Shown one piece after another: positions 44,625 to 53,692 of a DNA stretch of 64,000 bases. The notes beneath the pieces were generated by a model. That model had not been told where the DNA came from, did not search any database, and saw only the letters and a list, made by a program, of their open reading frames with translations. Source of the stretch: Amycolatopsis japonica. Its GTDB lineage: Bacteria > Actinomycetota > Actinomycetes > Mycobacteriales > Pseudonocardiaceae. The stretch lies in the NCBI RefSeq assembly GCF_000732925.1, contig NZ_CP008953.1:434001-498000 (forward strand). Direction: 5' to 3'. The translations under genes were made by a program, and so were the position numbers. Within the stretch, counting starts at the first letter, position 1. Each line of letters begins with the position of its first letter.

Positions 44625-45213
44625 CTCCGACGCGAATGCGCCGCAGGTGACCGGACCGACTTCGTCGGCCAAGATCGTGGTCGCTGGCGGATTCGGCTCG
44701 GGGAAGACCACGCTGGTCGGAGCGGTTTCGGAGATCGATCCGCTGACCACCGAGGCCATGATGACCGAGGCCAGTACCGGCGTCGACGACAATTCGGCCA
44801 CCCCGAACAAGTCGACGACGACCGTGGCCATGGACTTCGGCCGGATTTCGCTGGACTCGGATCTGGTGCTGTACGTGTTCGGTACGCCGGGCCAGCACCG
44901 GTTCTGGTTCATGTGGGACGACCTCGCGGTCGGCGCCATCGGTGCCGTCGTGCTGGTCGACACGCGGCGGCTCGCCGACGCGTTCCCGTCGATCGACTTC
45001 TTCGAGAACCGGAAGCTGCCGTACGTCGTGGCGATCAACTGCTTCGACCGGCTGCTGCACCACCAGATCGAGGACGTCCGGCACGCGCTGACGATCTCAC
45101 CGTCCGTGCCGATCATGGCCTGTGACGCCCGGGAACGTGAGTCCGCCAAGCAGGTGTTGATCTCGGTCGTGCAGCACGCCATCGCACACGATTCGGCGTT
45201 GCGCGCGGGCTAA
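44605..45213 (+). CDS. Conservon small GTPase (CvnD)
   Basis: The predicted protein has 202 residues. G1 (Walker A) GGFGSGKTTL near residue 28, a G2-like stretch (TPNKSTTTVAMDFGRI), G3 FGTPGQHRFWFMWDD, where the usual D of DxPG is replaced by the Thr-containing FGTPG form typical of this family, and VVAINCFDR as the N(K)xD-type motif (NCFD, Lys missing). Nucleotide-binding proteins of conservons keep this pattern. GTG 44605 lies inside the DUF742 gene, so translation is coupled. It completes the A-B-C-D set. Confidence 0.92.
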   Translation: MGFGEFDSDANAPQVTGPTSSAKIVVAGGFGSGKTTLVGAVSEIDPLTTEAMMTEASTGVDDNSATPNKSTTTVAMDFGRISLDSDLVLYVFGTPGQHRFWFMWDDLAVGAIGAVVLVDTRRLADAFPSIDFFENRKLPYVVAINCFDRLLHHQIEDVRHALTISPSVPIMACDARERESAKQVLISVVQHAIAHDSALRAG

Positions 45214-45620
45214 AAGGGACGAAAGCCCGGAGCGGATGCGGCCGTTGGAGTGAACTCGGCAGGCTTCACCCGCTTCGGGGAGTGGTGTCACCGGTCGGAT
45301 CGAACGCGGGGCGACCCCTTTCACGCGATCCGGCACCGACGACCCCCGATCGAGTGGTCGCAACGCCGGTGACCTGCGCGGACGCCGGTTCACACCTGGT
45401 CGCGCCAGGCCACCACAGGGTGACCCACGAATGCGTGGTTCACGATGTGTCGACGCGGTGAGCGGCTGGACGTTTACGTTCGGTTAACGCCGTCGGCCGG
45501 GTGGCGGGCTCGACACGATCGACGGGACGAATACGCTGGGTGGAGGCGTCTTTCGGCTGGTCATCGGGAGACGCCCGGACCACGCCGCCCAGGTGGTCTT
45601 GACGCAGCGAGGAGGGACTT
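45214..45620. other. Non-coding gap before the partial conservon
   Basis: About 400 bases lie between two plus-strand conservon gene groups. No open reading frame with convincing codon usage is visible. TTTACGTTCGGTTAACG near 45473 is an AT-richer stretch that could hold a promoter. GAGGAGG precedes the GTG at 45621. Confidence 0.5.
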
Positions 45621-46040
45621 GTGACGGCATCCGGGCAGCAAAGCTCGTTCGGCTGGCTCATCACGGATTTCGCGCGCCGGGTTCCCGGTGCGGCGCACGC
45701 CGTGCTGGTCTCCGCGGACGGGCTTCTCCTCGCGCCGTCGGAGGGACTGCCGCAGGAACGGGCCGAACAGCTCTCCGCGGTCGCCTCCGGGCTGATCAGC
45801 CTCACCGCCGGCGCGGCCCGCTGTTTCGACGCGGGCGGGGTCAACCAGACCGTCGTCGAGATGGAACGCGGCTACCTCTTCCTCATGTCGGTCGCCGACG
45901 GCTCGTCACTCGCCGTGCTGGCCGCGCCGACCTGTGACATCGGCACCGTGGCCTACGAGATGACGCTGCTCGTCGAGCGGGTCGGCCAGCAGATCACCCC
46001 TGAGCTGCGGGCGCAGCTGCAGGGCGGCGTACGTGGGTGA
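45621..46040 (+). CDS. Roadblock/LC7-domain protein of a partial conservon (CvnB-like)
   Basis: The predicted protein has 139 residues with GAGGAGG 9 bases before GTG 45621. A close paralogue of the 43340 protein over the whole domain: [55 protein letters not shown]. The DUF742 gene starts 3 bases after its stop. A kinase and GTPase are missing here, so the pair may serve the full set upstream or the orphan kinase at 29439. Confidence 0.92.
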   Translation: MTASGQQSSFGWLITDFARRVPGAAHAVLVSADGLLLAPSEGLPQERAEQLSAVASGLISLTAGAARCFDAGGVNQTVVEMERGYLFLMSVADGSSLAVLAAPTCDIGTVAYEMTLLVERVGQQITPELRAQLQGGVRG

Positions 46041-46043
46041 CCG

Positions 46044-46652
46044 ATGAAGATCAGCGGATTCACCGAACCGGACCCCTCCGGCTGGGACTCCCTCTATCAG
46101 GGCACCGAACGCGAGGCCTTCGATTCGCCTAGCCGGTTCGAGCTGAGCTCGATCAGCACGGTGATGCCGCGGCGTCCGGCCGCGCCGCCTCCCGAGCCAG
46201 CGCCTCCTGCGTCTCTCGCACCTCCCGCTTCGATGCCTTCGCCGATCCGTCAGTCGCCTCCGCGGCCCGCGCCCGCCGACGTCGCGCCCGCTTCGATCTA
46301 CCTGCCGCCGGCTTCGGGCTCCCGGGTCCGGCCCTACACCCGCACCGGCGGGCGCACCCGCACCGCGCACGACCTGGCGCTGGAGGCGCTGGTGTCGACC
46401 AGCGAGGACGGCCGCCGGTACCGCGGCGTGCGGACTCCCGAACACCGGCAGATCTGCGATCTCTGCCTGGACACCCGCTCGATCGCGGAGATCGCCGCGC
46501 ATCTGCGGCTGCCGCTGGGCGTGGTGAAGGTGCTCGTGGGCGACATGGCTGACGCCGGTCTGGTGCTGATCCACCAGACGGAGCTGATCCTCGGTGATTC
46601 CTCTTCGCGCGCCTTCATGGAACGCGTGCTCCAAGGCCTGCGCGCCCTCTGA
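46044..46652 (+). CDS. DUF742 protein of a partial conservon (CvnC-like)
   Basis: The predicted protein has 202 residues. A ~90-residue Pro-rich linker (APPPEPAPPASLAPPASMPS) leads to the DUF742 domain: GSRVRPYTRTGGRTRTAHDL, EALVSTSEDGRRY, PEHRQICDLCLDTRSIAEIA, LRLPLGVVKVLVGDMADAGL. It is closely related to the 43842 protein except for the linker. ATG 46044 lies 3 bases after the roadblock gene. No GTPase follows. Instead, hairpin repeats lead into a minus-strand gene. Confidence 0.91.
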   Translation: MKISGFTEPDPSGWDSLYQGTEREAFDSPSRFELSSISTVMPRRPAAPPPEPAPPASLAPPASMPSPIRQSPPRPAPADVAPASIYLPPASGSRVRPYTRTGGRTRTAHDLALEALVSTSEDGRRYRGVRTPEHRQICDLCLDTRSIAEIAAHLRLPLGVVKVLVGDMADAGLVLIHQTELILGDSSSRAFMERVLQGLRAL

Positions 46653-46655
46653 CTG

Positions 46656-46820
46656 CCCGCATTTCGTCCTCTAAATGCCGGTCGGTGCCTTCTCGACCCG
46701 GCCGCGGTGCCCTGGCCGTCCTGAAGGCCACCTTCAGGACGTTGGATGTCTCAAGGGTGGCCTTCAGGACATCGCTTCACGGTGTGGCCGGTCAAACCGC
46801 ATTTAGAGGACTAAATGCGG
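46656..46820. repeat. Hairpin family h with widely separated arms
   Basis: Left arm 46656-46682 and right arm 46795-46820 pair with two mismatches (cores CCCGCATTT...CCTCTAAATGC and its complement). The 112 bases between them hold another hairpin (46718-46770). The copy at 59452-59521 has the arms close together. Confidence 0.75.
46718..46770. repeat. Hairpin of the TGAAGGCC family (e), nested in family h
   Basis: Arms GTCCTGAAGGCCACC (46718-46732) and complement (46756-46770) enclose GACGTTGGATGTCTCAAGG. The loop matches the hairpin at 25828-25878. It lies inside the family h arms. Confidence 0.8.
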
Positions 46821-46827
46821 GGCGTGG

Positions 46828-49071
46828 TCAGTCCTCCACCAGGGCCGCCGACGTGATCCGGTGCAGCGGGTAGCGCTCGTTGTCGGTCCCTTCGAGGACC
46901 CCGCCGCCGACCCGCAGCGGCCGCACCACCCGCTGGCTCGCCGTCCCGCGTGAGTCGACGAACCCGATCCACACCTCGCGGCGCTCCATGGTCGCCTGGG
47001 ACAGCAACGCCAGCGTCGCGGACGTGTCCCCGGCGCCGCCTCCCTGCGGCGCGCGCACCGTCTCGCCCCGGCGGCGCGCCGAAGCGGCGTCGCCGGCCCG
47101 GACGTGCGCGACGATCTTGCCGACCTGCTCGTCGGTCAGCCCGGCAGGCTCTCCGGGCGCGCGACGCGCGGCACGCGCCTTTGCGGGCAGGCGACGTCCG
47201 GACGGCCTGATGTCCATGACGCGTCCGTCGGGGCCTTCGGCGGCCGGAGCGAACCCGGCGGCGCGGAGCGCGTCGAGGACTTCGGCGAGCGGGTACGCGC
47301 TGATGAGCACTGTCGGCGCGATCATCCGCAAGCCGTACTCCGTCGCGACGGGGCTGCCCATGACCTCGGCGAGCAGCGACGCGTCGTCGCAGCGCAGGAA
47401 CGACTCGGCGGCCCCGCCGCGCAGCCGTCCGTGCCGCCGGGCGACGTCGTCGATGAGGTAGCTCAGCGATTGGGGCACCGGCGTCGCCGACTTCGACGTG
47501 AACAGCTGATGCAGTTCGCCCGCGGTCCGCCCGGTGTCGAGCGCGCGCCGCACGGACGTCTCGGTGATCCGGTAGACGGTCGCGTGCCCGGCCGATTCGA
47601 TGTCGGCGACGGCGGTCATCTCGGCTGCGAGTTCGGCCTCCAGCGGCCCCGGCGCGACCACGGTCAGGTCGGCCTGGACGAGCACGTGGTCCACCGGACG
47701 AGGCAGCGCGTCGAGCATCGCCTCGATCGCCCCGGGGCGATCCTCGGCCAGCAACGCCCGGGTCGCCGTGGTGAGCCCGCCGAGGCCGATCAGGCCGAGC
47801 GCGGCCCCCTCGGCCATCGTCCAGCGCACGGTCTCGTCCCGCAGCCGCCCGCCCCGCCGCGGCGCGCGCCAGGCGAGCGCGGCGACCAGCTCGTCGGTGC
47901 TCTTCACACCGGCGCCTTCGGGCAAAGCCGCCAGCGCGAGAAGAATCCGTCGCCGCGAAGTGGGCGCCAGCGGACGGCGCAGGTCTTCCGAAAGCGGCGC
48001 GATCGGCTTGTCCTTCGCGTCCCGCCCGCCGGCGAGACCGGGCAGCCGGGGTAGTTCGAGCCACGCCTGCGCGACCGTCATCCAGCGCTGCGCGGTCGGC
48101 GACGCGAGCCACGAATCCGTGAGGGTCGTCGGCACCCATTCCGGCGTGGTCGCTTCGCTGTCGGCCACCAGACCGGCGCCGACCGCGATCTCCGCGAGCA
48201 GGGTCACCCGCGCCTCGGCGACGTCGAGATCCTTCGCGAGCTTCTTCAGTTCGCGGACTCCGAGCCCGCCGGACTTCAGCACCGGCGGTGGCGTCTCCGA
48301 CCAGGCGCGAAGCATGTTTTCGGTCTGGCGCAAGAACTCCATCGCCTCGCCGGCCGCCGTCGTGTCCACAGTGGACTGCTGATGCGGATGGACGGGGAGC
48401 TCCGGCTCGCGCAGCGACGCCGGCTCGAACACCACCCCGCCGCGCAGCGCGATCCCGATCTCACGCGGCAGTTCGACGGTCTGGTCGTCCCGGCGCAGCA
48501 GCAGTCCCCTGGCGAGCAGCCGCTGGACGGGGTTCTGCGCCCGTTCCAGCGGGACGTCCGCCGACGCGTCGCGGGTGCGGCCGATCGGCGGCCCGGCGGC
48601 CAGCGTCGTCAGCAGGGCGCGTTCGTCCTCGCCGACCTCCGCGAGCGCGGCCTCGATATCCGTTCCGGCGAGCGAGGGCGACGAGACCCCGAGCCCGGCG
48701 GGGAAGGGGCCGAGCGCGTCGCGGGCCGACGGCGGGACGCGCAGCGCGTCGTCGTCACCCCAGACCAAGGCCCGCTTGCGCAGCAGCGTCAGCGCCTCGC
48801 CGATCTCCGTGCCCGCGAGCCGCGCGACCTCGGCCGCGGCGACCGGATCGGTGTCCGCTCCGGCCAGCAGCAGGGCGTCGAGTACGGCGAGGGTGAAGGT
48901 GTCGAGGTCTTCGCAGGCACGCGCGACGGAGCCCGGCGTGCCTGCCCGGGTGGCGAGCACGATGGTGTCGGACGGGGGCGGCGTGGACAGGTCGCGACGC
49001 GTGCGCAGCAGCGCGGCGAGGGCGTCGTCGGACTCCTGGCGCAGCCAGTCCGCCAGGGATGGCGCGGGCAT
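46828..49071 (-). CDS. Helicase-associated protein, Rv0862c-like
   Basis: The predicted protein has 747 residues from ATG 49071 (MPAPSLADWLRQESDDALAA), close to mycobacterial Rv0862c (~755). The N-terminal third has winged-helix-like segments (GTEIGEALTLLRKRALVWGD, LGVRELKKLAKDLDVAEARV). The central part carries the XPB/Ssl2-like N-terminal module (DHVLVQADLTVVAPGPLEAE, VYRITETSVRRALDTGRTAG). Near the C terminus, RREVWIGFVDSRGTASQRVV precedes the final YPLHRITSA. No helicase motor motifs are present. In mycobacteria it neighbours ercc3, and a functional link to the XPB-type helicase is likely. Confidence 0.9.
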   Translation of the reverse strand: MPAPSLADWLRQESDDALAALLRTRRDLSTPPPSDTIVLATRAGTPGSVARACEDLDTFTLAVLDALLLAGADTDPVAAAEVARLAGTEIGEALTLLRKRALVWGDDDALRVPPSARDALGPFPAGLGVSSPSLAGTDIEAALAEVGEDERALLTTLAAGPPIGRTRDASADVPLERAQNPVQRLLARGLLLRRDDQTVELPREIGIALRGGVVFEPASLREPELPVHPHQQSTVDTTAAGEAMEFLRQTENMLRAWSETPPPVLKSGGLGVRELKKLAKDLDVAEARVTLLAEIAVGAGLVADSEATTPEWVPTTLTDSWLASPTAQRWMTVAQAWLELPRLPGLAGGRDAKDKPIAPLSEDLRRPLAPTSRRRILLALAALPEGAGVKSTDELVAALAWRAPRRGGRLRDETVRWTMAEGAALGLIGLGGLTTATRALLAEDRPGAIEAMLDALPRPVDHVLVQADLTVVAPGPLEAELAAEMTAVADIESAGHATVYRITETSVRRALDTGRTAGELHQLFTSKSATPVPQSLSYLIDDVARRHGRLRGGAAESFLRCDDASLLAEVMGSPVATEYGLRMIAPTVLISAYPLAEVLDALRAAGFAPAAEGPDGRVMDIRPSGRRLPAKARAARRAPGEPAGLTDEQVGKIVAHVRAGDAASARRRGETVRAPQGGGAGDTSATLALLSQATMERREVWIGFVDSRGTASQRVVRPLRVGGGVLEGTDNERYPLHRITSAALVED

Positions 49072-49164
49072 AGACGACCAGGATACCGGGCGGGTGGTGG
49101 CCCGGCAGCCGCGTTCGGGCAGACTGTCCCCTGAGAACGGCTTGACCATGCTCTGGAGGACGTT

Positions 49165-49347
49165 GTGGCGAAGGGCGATAACAAGAAGCGCGCGGGCATC
49201 GACCCCACGTGGCCCGGTGAAGACGGAGAGCACCCCGTCACCGAGCTCGCGTCCGATCGGCAGGGCGCCTTGTCCCCGTTCGGCGACGTGACCTTCCCTC
49301 TCGACGCGGTGCCGTACGTGCACCCCGAGACCGAGATCAACCGGTAA
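49165..49347 (+). CDS. Small conserved protein, Rv0863-position
   Basis: The predicted protein has 60 residues (MAKGDNKKRAGIDPTWPGED...), starting at GTG 49165 with GGAGGA 4 bases upstream. Strong G/C third positions and the tail PFGDVTFPLDAVPYVHPET suggest a real protein. No domain is recognised. It is divergent from the Rv0862c-like gene, the place that Rv0863 holds in mycobacteria, though Rv0863 is longer and I cannot confirm homology. Confidence 0.7.
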   Translation: MAKGDNKKRAGIDPTWPGEDGEHPVTELASDRQGALSPFGDVTFPLDAVPYVHPETEINR

Positions 49348-49448
49348 GAAGCTACTAGCGGGTTACCCCCTGCGAGGGTTCGTGGCGGTCGTCACGGGAG
49401 TAGGTTTTCGATCGACCTATTCGAGCTTTCCTCAGCGGGGGTAGTGCC

Positions 49449-50849
49449 ATGCCGGTTCCCGGTCCCGGATATTCGATCACCGTCCGGGTGGAGGCCCCCG
49501 CGTCGTCCACCGCGGCGGGTGATCTGACGACCGCCGTCGGCCGGGTCGGCGGCGTGCTGACCGCGTTCGACGTCGTCGAGTCGCACCCCGAATCGATCGT
49601 CGTCGACATCAGCGCCAACGCCCTGTCGGAGAACCACGCGCAGGACATCACGCAGACCCTGGACTCGTTGCCGGGCGTCCGCGTGCGCAAGGTCTCCGAC
49701 CGGACGTTCCTGATCCACCTCGGCGGCAAGATCGAGGTCAGCCCCAAGGTCGCGCTCCGCAACCGTGACGACCTCTCCCGCGCGTACACGCCGGGTGTCG
49801 CCCGCGTCTGCCAGGCGATCGCCGCGAACCCCGAGGACGCGCGCCGCCTGACCATCAAGCGCAACACCGTCGCCGTGCTCACCGACGGCTCCGCGGTGCT
49901 GGGGCTCGGCAACATCGGCCCGGCCGCCGCGCTGCCGGTGATGGAGGGCAAGGCGGCGCTGTTCAAGAAGTTCGCCGACGTCGACGCGTGGCCGGTCTGC
50001 CTGGACACCCAGGACACCGAAGAGATCATCATGATCGCGAAGGCGCTCGCGCCGGTGTACGCGGGCATCAACCTCGAGGACATCGCCGCGCCGCGCTGCT
50101 TCGAGATCGAGAAGCGCCTGCGTGAGCAGCTCGACATCCCGGTCTTCCACGACGACCAGCACGGCACCGCGATCGTCGTGGTCGCCGCGCTGCGCAACGC
50201 CCTTCGTGTGGTCGGCAAGAACATCGAAGACTGCAAGATCGTCGTCAGCGGCGTCGGCGCGGCGGGTTCGGCGATCATCCGCCTGCTGCTGCGCAAGAAC
50301 CCGGGCGACATCGTGGCCGCCGACATCGACGGCATCGTGCACTCCGCGCGCGGCAACCTCGACGACAACCTGACCTGGATCGCCGGGCACACGAACAAGG
50401 AACAGCAGGCGGGCACGCTGCACGAGGCGCTCGTCGGCGCCGACGTGTTCATCGGGGTCTCCGCGCCGAACCTGTTCGGGGCCGAGCAGGTCGCGACCAT
50501 GAAGTCCGACGCCGTCGTGTTCGCGCTGGCCAACCCGGACCCGGAGATCGACCCCCTCGAAGCGCAGAAGCACGCCGCCGTGGTCGCCACCGGCCGCAGC
50601 GACTTCCCGAACCAGATCAACAACGTGCTCGCGTTCCCCGGCGTCTTCCGCGGGCTGCTCGACGCGCAGGCGCACCACATCGACGACTCGATGCTTCTCG
50701 CGGCCGCCGACGCCATCGCGGACGTCGTGGACAACGGCAAGCTGAACGCCTCGTTCATCGTGCCGAGCGTGTTCGACAACGCCGTCGCTCCGGCGGTCGC
50801 CGAGGCCGTGAAGAAGGCGGCGAAGGCTGCAAAGGCGGCTCAGTCCTAG
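49449..50849 (+). CDS. NAD-type malic enzyme with N-terminal ACT domain
   Basis: It oxidises malate to pyruvate plus CO2. The predicted protein has 466 residues. An ACT-like sensor domain fills about residues 1-85 (SITVRVEAPASSTAAGDLTT). The malic N-terminal domain follows (SRAYTPGVARVCQAIAANPE, VLGLGNIGPAAALPVMEGKA with the catalytic Lys, VFHDDQHGTAIVVVAALRNA for metal binding). The NAD-binding domain has the Rossmann motif SGVGAAGSAI and VFALANPDPEIDP. The ACT domain suggests amino-acid feedback. Its presence in the moa/rpf block breaks the mycobacterial gene order. Confidence 0.93.
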   Translation: MPVPGPGYSITVRVEAPASSTAAGDLTTAVGRVGGVLTAFDVVESHPESIVVDISANALSENHAQDITQTLDSLPGVRVRKVSDRTFLIHLGGKIEVSPKVALRNRDDLSRAYTPGVARVCQAIAANPEDARRLTIKRNTVAVLTDGSAVLGLGNIGPAAALPVMEGKAALFKKFADVDAWPVCLDTQDTEEIIMIAKALAPVYAGINLEDIAAPRCFEIEKRLREQLDIPVFHDDQHGTAIVVVAALRNALRVVGKNIEDCKIVVSGVGAAGSAIIRLLLRKNPGDIVAADIDGIVHSARGNLDDNLTWIAGHTNKEQQAGTLHEALVGADVFIGVSAPNLFGAEQVATMKSDAVVFALANPDPEIDPLEAQKHAAVVATGRSDFPNQINNVLAFPGVFRGLLDAQAHHIDDSMLLAAADAIADVVDNGKLNASFIVPSVFDNAVAPAVAEAVKKAAKAAKAAQS

Positions 50850-50852
50850 GAC

Positions 50853-50875
50853 GTGGTAGCAAAGGTCCCTTGCTC
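50853..50875. repeat. 23-bp interspersed repeat, copy 2
   Basis: Exact copy of 25775-25797, starting 3 bases after the malic enzyme stop. Confidence 0.75.
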
Positions 50876-50997
50876 CATTCGGCGGCGCCGTCATCACTGA
50901 GACCGACATCGAGGCCGACTTCAGGGTGACGACTCCGCCGCCGGCCCGCTCATAGGCTCGACTCCGACCAAGAAGTCGATCATGACGGGGGTTGGGG

Positions 50998-52554
50998 ATG
51001 ACTCGCTCTGTCCTGAGCAGGATCGGGACACTCACGGCCGCGGCGGTCACCATGGCGGTACTCGTACCGGCCACGGCGTCCGCCGCGGTTTCGTCTGTCA
51101 GCTGGGGGCCGTGTCCGGAGGACGCGGCCGCGCCCGGCGTGCAATGCGCCACCTTGAAGGTCCCGCTCGATTACCGGAACCCGGACGGGAAGACGATCGA
51201 CGTCGCCATTTCGAAGCTCGCCAGCACCAAGCCGGCGAAGCGGCGCGGCATCATGCTCACCAACCCGGGCGGCCCCGGCGGCCCCGGGCTGACCATGCCC
51301 GCGGGGTTGCGGTCGGCGGGCATGCCTTCGAGCGTGCTCGACGCGTACGACATCATCGGCTTCGATCCGCGCGGGATCGGCCGCAGCACGCCGGTCACCT
51401 GCGACCTCAAGCCCGAGCAGCAGGTCAGCAACGTCCCGCCGTACGCGCGCGACGCCGCGTCGGTGGCGGAGCGCGCGAAGTACGTCGAGGGCGTCGCGAA
51501 GCAGTGCGCCGACTCGAAGACGGCCGCGAACCTGCCGTACATCACCACGGCCAACACCGCCCGCGACATGGACCGCATCCGGGAGGCCTTGGGCGAGGAG
51601 AAGCTCTCGTACTACGGCGTCTCGTACGGCACGTACCTGGGCGCCGTGTATTCGACGCTGTTCCCGCGGCAGACCGATCGCGTCGTGCTCGACAGCGCGA
51701 CCGGTCCGGGCGGGCTCGACACGACCGGCTCCCGCCGGCTGGCGGAGGGGTTCCAGGACCGCTTCCCGGACTTCGCGAAGTGGGCGGCGGCGCGGCACGC
51801 GAGCTACGGGCTCGGCCGCACTCCGCAGCAGGTGACGGCGAAGTTCTACGAACTCGTCGCCAAGCTCGACGGCGGCGCGGTCCCCGGAGTGGACGGTGCG
51901 GCCTTCCGGGCGGGCACCTTCGGTTCGCTGTACTCGACCAGCTCCTTCCCGGTGCTGGCCCAGCAGTGGCAGGCGCTCGACACCGAAGGCGTCGTGAAGC
52001 AGACCGCTCAGGCTCAACAGCTCGACGTGGCGCAGCTGCTGTCCGCGCAGCTGCACGTGGTGTGCAACGACGTGAACTGGCCGGAGAAGGTCGCGGCCTA
52101 CCAGCGCAACGTCGAGAAGGACCGGGTGCGGTACCCGATGTTCGGCGCCGCCGCGGCGAACATCTGGGCGTGCGCCTACTGGCCGTCCGAGCCGATCGAG
52201 CCGCAGGTGCGGATCGGCGACCGCGGTCCGTCGAACATCCTGGTCGTGCAGAACCTGCGTGACCCGGCGACCCCGCTGAGCGGGGCCAAGGAGATGCGGC
52301 GCGCGCTGGGCGACCGGGCGCGGATGGTGTCGGTCGACGACGGCGGGCACGGGGTCTGGCTGAGCTCGGAGAACGCCTGCGGCAACAACGCCGTCAACCG
52401 GTTCCTCGTGGACGGCAAGCGTCCCGCGCACGACACGGCCTGCGCCGCGGACCGGGGAGGACTCTTCGCCTCGATGACGCCGGAGCAGCGGCAGGAACGG
52501 GAGAAGGCCCTCGGCGAGGTTCGCTCGAAGCAGCGGATGTTCGGAACCTTCTGA
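50998..52554 (+). CDS. Secreted alpha/beta-hydrolase, tripeptidyl aminopeptidase type
   Basis: The predicted protein has 518 residues with a signal peptide (TLTAAAVTMAVLVPATASA). The alpha/beta-hydrolase core holds GGPGGPGL (oxyanion hole), the nucleophile elbow YYGVSYGTYLGAVYS, the late Asp in NLRDPATP and His in VDDGGHGVWL, a full triad. Streptomyces secreted tripeptidyl aminopeptidases (SlpD/E, Tap) have this layout. It probably clips N-terminal tripeptides from extracellular peptides. ATG 50998 follows GTTGGGG. It stands alone between malic enzyme and the moaC operon. Confidence 0.9.
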   Translation: MTRSVLSRIGTLTAAAVTMAVLVPATASAAVSSVSWGPCPEDAAAPGVQCATLKVPLDYRNPDGKTIDVAISKLASTKPAKRRGIMLTNPGGPGGPGLTMPAGLRSAGMPSSVLDAYDIIGFDPRGIGRSTPVTCDLKPEQQVSNVPPYARDAASVAERAKYVEGVAKQCADSKTAANLPYITTANTARDMDRIREALGEEKLSYYGVSYGTYLGAVYSTLFPRQTDRVVLDSATGPGGLDTTGSRRLAEGFQDRFPDFAKWAAARHASYGLGRTPQQVTAKFYELVAKLDGGAVPGVDGAAFRAGTFGSLYSTSSFPVLAQQWQALDTEGVVKQTAQAQQLDVAQLLSAQLHVVCNDVNWPEKVAAYQRNVEKDRVRYPMFGAAAANIWACAYWPSEPIEPQVRIGDRGPSNILVVQNLRDPATPLSGAKEMRRALGDRARMVSVDDGGHGVWLSSENACGNNAVNRFLVDGKRPAHDTACAADRGGLFASMTPEQRQEREKALGEVRSKQRMFGTF

Positions 52555-52733
52555 GGTGAACCCGCGATCGCGATCGGCGTCGGTAGGCGCCGGCCGGTAA
52601 TCCACTCACGGTGAGCCGGTAGGGCGCCTGCCACCGCGATAGCGAGGCCTTCGGCCGGGCGGGTTCACGCGTGGGCGCCTCGCCGGACAGACCTCGGCTC
52701 CGCCGACAGGTACTGAGGACTAGCCTGCTGGGC

Positions 52734-53204
52734 GTGAGTGAACTCAGCCACGTCGACCATACGGGTGCCGCCCGTATGGTCGACGTTTCCGGCAAGACGC
52801 CCACCGCCCGCACCGCGCTGGCGGGCGGCACCGTGCACACCACGGCCGAGGTGCTCGGCCTGCTGGCGTCGGACGGGCTCCCCAAGGGCGACGCGCTCGC
52901 GACCGCGCGGATCGCGGGCATCATGGGCGCGAAGAAGGTGCCCGAGCTGATCCCGCTCTGCCACCAGATCGCGTTGTCCGGGGTGAAGGTCGAGTTCGTC
53001 CTCGACGAGACCGCCGTGCACATCACCGCGACCGCGAAGACGAACGACCGGACCGGCGTCGAGATGGAGGCGCTGACCGCCGTCGCCGTCGCCGGGCTGA
53101 CCCTGCACGACATGATCAAGGCCGTCGATCCGGCGGCGACCCTCGACGACGTCCGCCTGATCCGCAAGGACGGCGGCAAGACCGGGACCTGGGAGCGGCC
53201 GTGA
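52734..53204 (+). CDS. moaC: Cyclic pyranopterin monophosphate synthase accessory protein
   Basis: MoaC works with MoaA to turn GTP into cyclic pyranopterin monophosphate. The predicted protein has 156 residues, the family length, with LSHVDHTGAARMVDVSGKTP, AGIMGAKKVPELIPLCHQIA and GVEMEALTAVAVAGLTLHDM (metal-free active site). GTG 52734 gives the standard start. mog overlaps its stop at 53201 as GTGA. First gene of the moaC-mog-moaE operon. Confidence 0.94.
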   Translation: MSELSHVDHTGAARMVDVSGKTPTARTALAGGTVHTTAEVLGLLASDGLPKGDALATARIAGIMGAKKVPELIPLCHQIALSGVKVEFVLDETAVHITATAKTNDRTGVEMEALTAVAVAGLTLHDMIKAVDPAATLDDVRLIRKDGGKTGTWERP

Positions 53205-53692
53205 ACCGGGTCGCGAGGGTGATCGTGGCGTCGAATCGTGCAGCGAAGGGCGTCTACGAGGACACGACCGGCCCGGTCATCACGGACTGGCTCGCTTCGC
53301 GGGGCTGGGAAGTGCCCGCGCCCGTCGTCGTCCAGGACGGCGAACCGGTCGGCGAAGCCCTGCGGGACGCCGTCGCGGCCGGGGTCCAGGTGATCGTGAC
53401 GACCGGCGGCACCGGCATCTCGCCGACGGACCGCACCCCGGACGTCACCCGCGCCGTCCTCGACTACGAACTCCCCGGCGTCGCGGACGCGATCCGCGCC
53501 GCCGGACTGCCCAAGGTGCCCACCGCCGTGCTCTCCCGCGGCGTCGCGGGCGTCGCGGGCCGGACCCTCGTGGTGAACCTGCCCGGTTCACGCGGCGGGG
53601 TGAAGGACGGCCTGGGCGTACTGGACGGGATCCTCGACCACGCCGTCGACCAGCTGGCGGGCGGCGACCACCCACGGGAGGCACAGCAGTGA
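53201..53692 (+). CDS. mog: Molybdopterin adenylyltransferase
   Basis: Mog adenylylates molybdopterin before MoeA inserts molybdenum. The predicted protein has 163 residues. The MPT-binding motif TTGGTGISPTDRTPD, the acidic PxV-type strand and the C-terminal VVNLPGSRGGVKDG are intact. It could also be called MoaB, which is hard to separate by sequence. GTG 53201 overlaps moaC, and moaE overlaps its own stop at 53689. Confidence 0.9.
   Translation: MNRVARVIVASNRAAKGVYEDTTGPVITDWLASRGWEVPAPVVVQDGEPVGEALRDAVAAGVQVIVTTGGTGISPTDRTPDVTRAVLDYELPGVADAIRAAGLPKVPTAVLSRGVAGVAGRTLVVNLPGSRGGVKDGLGVLDGILDHAVDQLAGGDHPREAQQ

Noticed and set aside
45214..45620. A missing GTPase or kinase gene between the two conservon groups
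   Set aside because: No frame with GTPase or kinase motifs exists in either strand of this gap.
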